Part shown: piece after piece, positions 63,920 to 64,000 of the stretch | Layout of the letters: every line of letters begins with the position of its first letter | Position numbering within the stretch: position 1 is the first letter of the stretch | NCBI GenBank assembly: GCA_015903945.1 | Contig: JABMDL010000015.1 | Coordinates: 57,151 to 121,150 of the forward strand | Direction: 5' to 3' | DNA: 64,000 bases | From: Nitrospira sp. | GTDB lineage: Bacteria; Nitrospirota; Nitrospiria; Nitrospirales; Nitrospiraceae | Notes under the pieces: model-generated | What the model was told of the DNA's origin: nothing | Seen by the model: the letters and a program-made list of their open reading frames with translations, nothing else | Database searches by the model: none | Made by a program: the position numbers and the translations under genes

Positions 63920-64000
63920 ATGGATGATAGCGACGGGATGTTGTTTGTAGCTCATTGGACGCACACGCCTGAGAATTGCCCGGGAAGAAGTAAAGAGGGA
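63920..64000 (+). CDS. Partial gene running off the window edge
   Basis: Begins at ATG 63920 with GAGGAGGAAAG upstream. The visible 27 codons include MLFVAHWTHTPENCPG, which looks like the start of a small protein; an alternative start is ATG 63938. I do not recognise the family firmly. The end lies outside the window. Confidence 0.55.
   Translation, partial: MDDSDGMLFVAHWTHTPENCPGRSKEG

Overview
The window is GC-rich, densely coded bacterial chromosome. The gene set points to Nitrospirota, most likely a Nitrospira-like chemolithoautotroph: a group 3b-type NiFe hydrogenase with hyp genes, a pyruvate/2-oxoacid:ferredoxin oxidoreductase, nine small c-type cytochrome genes, and an acetate kinase-phosphoketolase pair. 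This assignment is inferred from gene content. No rRNA or other marker is present to prove it, and I saw no tRNA, rRNA or CRISPR array.

Layout. 1-6 kb: end of acetate kinase, phosphoketolase, an outer-membrane-type protein and FtsH. 6-10 kb: an Mla-type lipid transport operon (permease, ATPase, MCE protein, auxiliary lipoprotein). 10-19 kb: small redox and stress genes, including cytochromes c, two OsmC proteins, a TsdA-like dihaem cytochrome, DsrE, PPK2, a DUF1264 protein, SodC, a cupin and a Spy-like protein. 19.5-25 kb: YtxH, a DksA/TraR zinc finger, the 2-oxoacid:ferredoxin oxidoreductase (gamma-delta fusion, alpha, beta), hemerythrin and two cytochromes. 26-27 kb: a decayed antitoxin region and an AT-richer orphan membrane gene. 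27-33 kb: a minus-strand stress run (ADP-forming acyl-CoA synthetase with a frameshift, cytochrome c, universal stress protein, NTF2-like, BCAM0308-like, phosphoribosyltransferase, a 51-aa membrane protein, Hsp20). 33-38 kb: zinc ribbon, two paralogous 25/26-residue membrane peptides, MlaA, a second universal stress protein, and a broken glutathionyl-hydroquinone reductase. 38-42 kb: CzcB/CzcA-type RND efflux. 42-48 kb: macro-domain protein, M20 amidohydrolase, a double-GNAT/cyclic-nucleotide-binding protein and an RNA methyltransferase whose 3' end is duplicated around an AbrB-VapC module. 48-54 kb: hydrolase, methyltransferase, CBS protein and aldehyde dehydrogenase. 54.6-62.4 kb: hydrogenase hydBGDA, maturation protease, hypA, hypF, hypC. 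62.5-64 kb: nitroreductase-like gene, an attC-like site, a short cupin and a gene running off the edge.

How it fits together. Phosphoketolase makes acetyl-phosphate, and acetate kinase or the ADP-forming synthetase could recover ATP. The ferredoxin oxidoreductase links acetyl-CoA and pyruvate. The 3b-type hydrogenase exchanges electrons between H2 and NAD(P)H. Universal stress proteins, Hsp20, hemerythrin, PPK2 and CBS proteins resemble a low-oxygen or dormancy stress island.

Quality note. Several genes are broken. Three breaks (24.78, 28.91 and 47.83 kb) are explained by single-base indels, two of them in T runs, so they may be assembly errors. The ~19-base deletion at 37.1 kb, the nonsense codon at 26.1 kb and the 5'-truncated cytochrome at 13.7 kb look like real decay.
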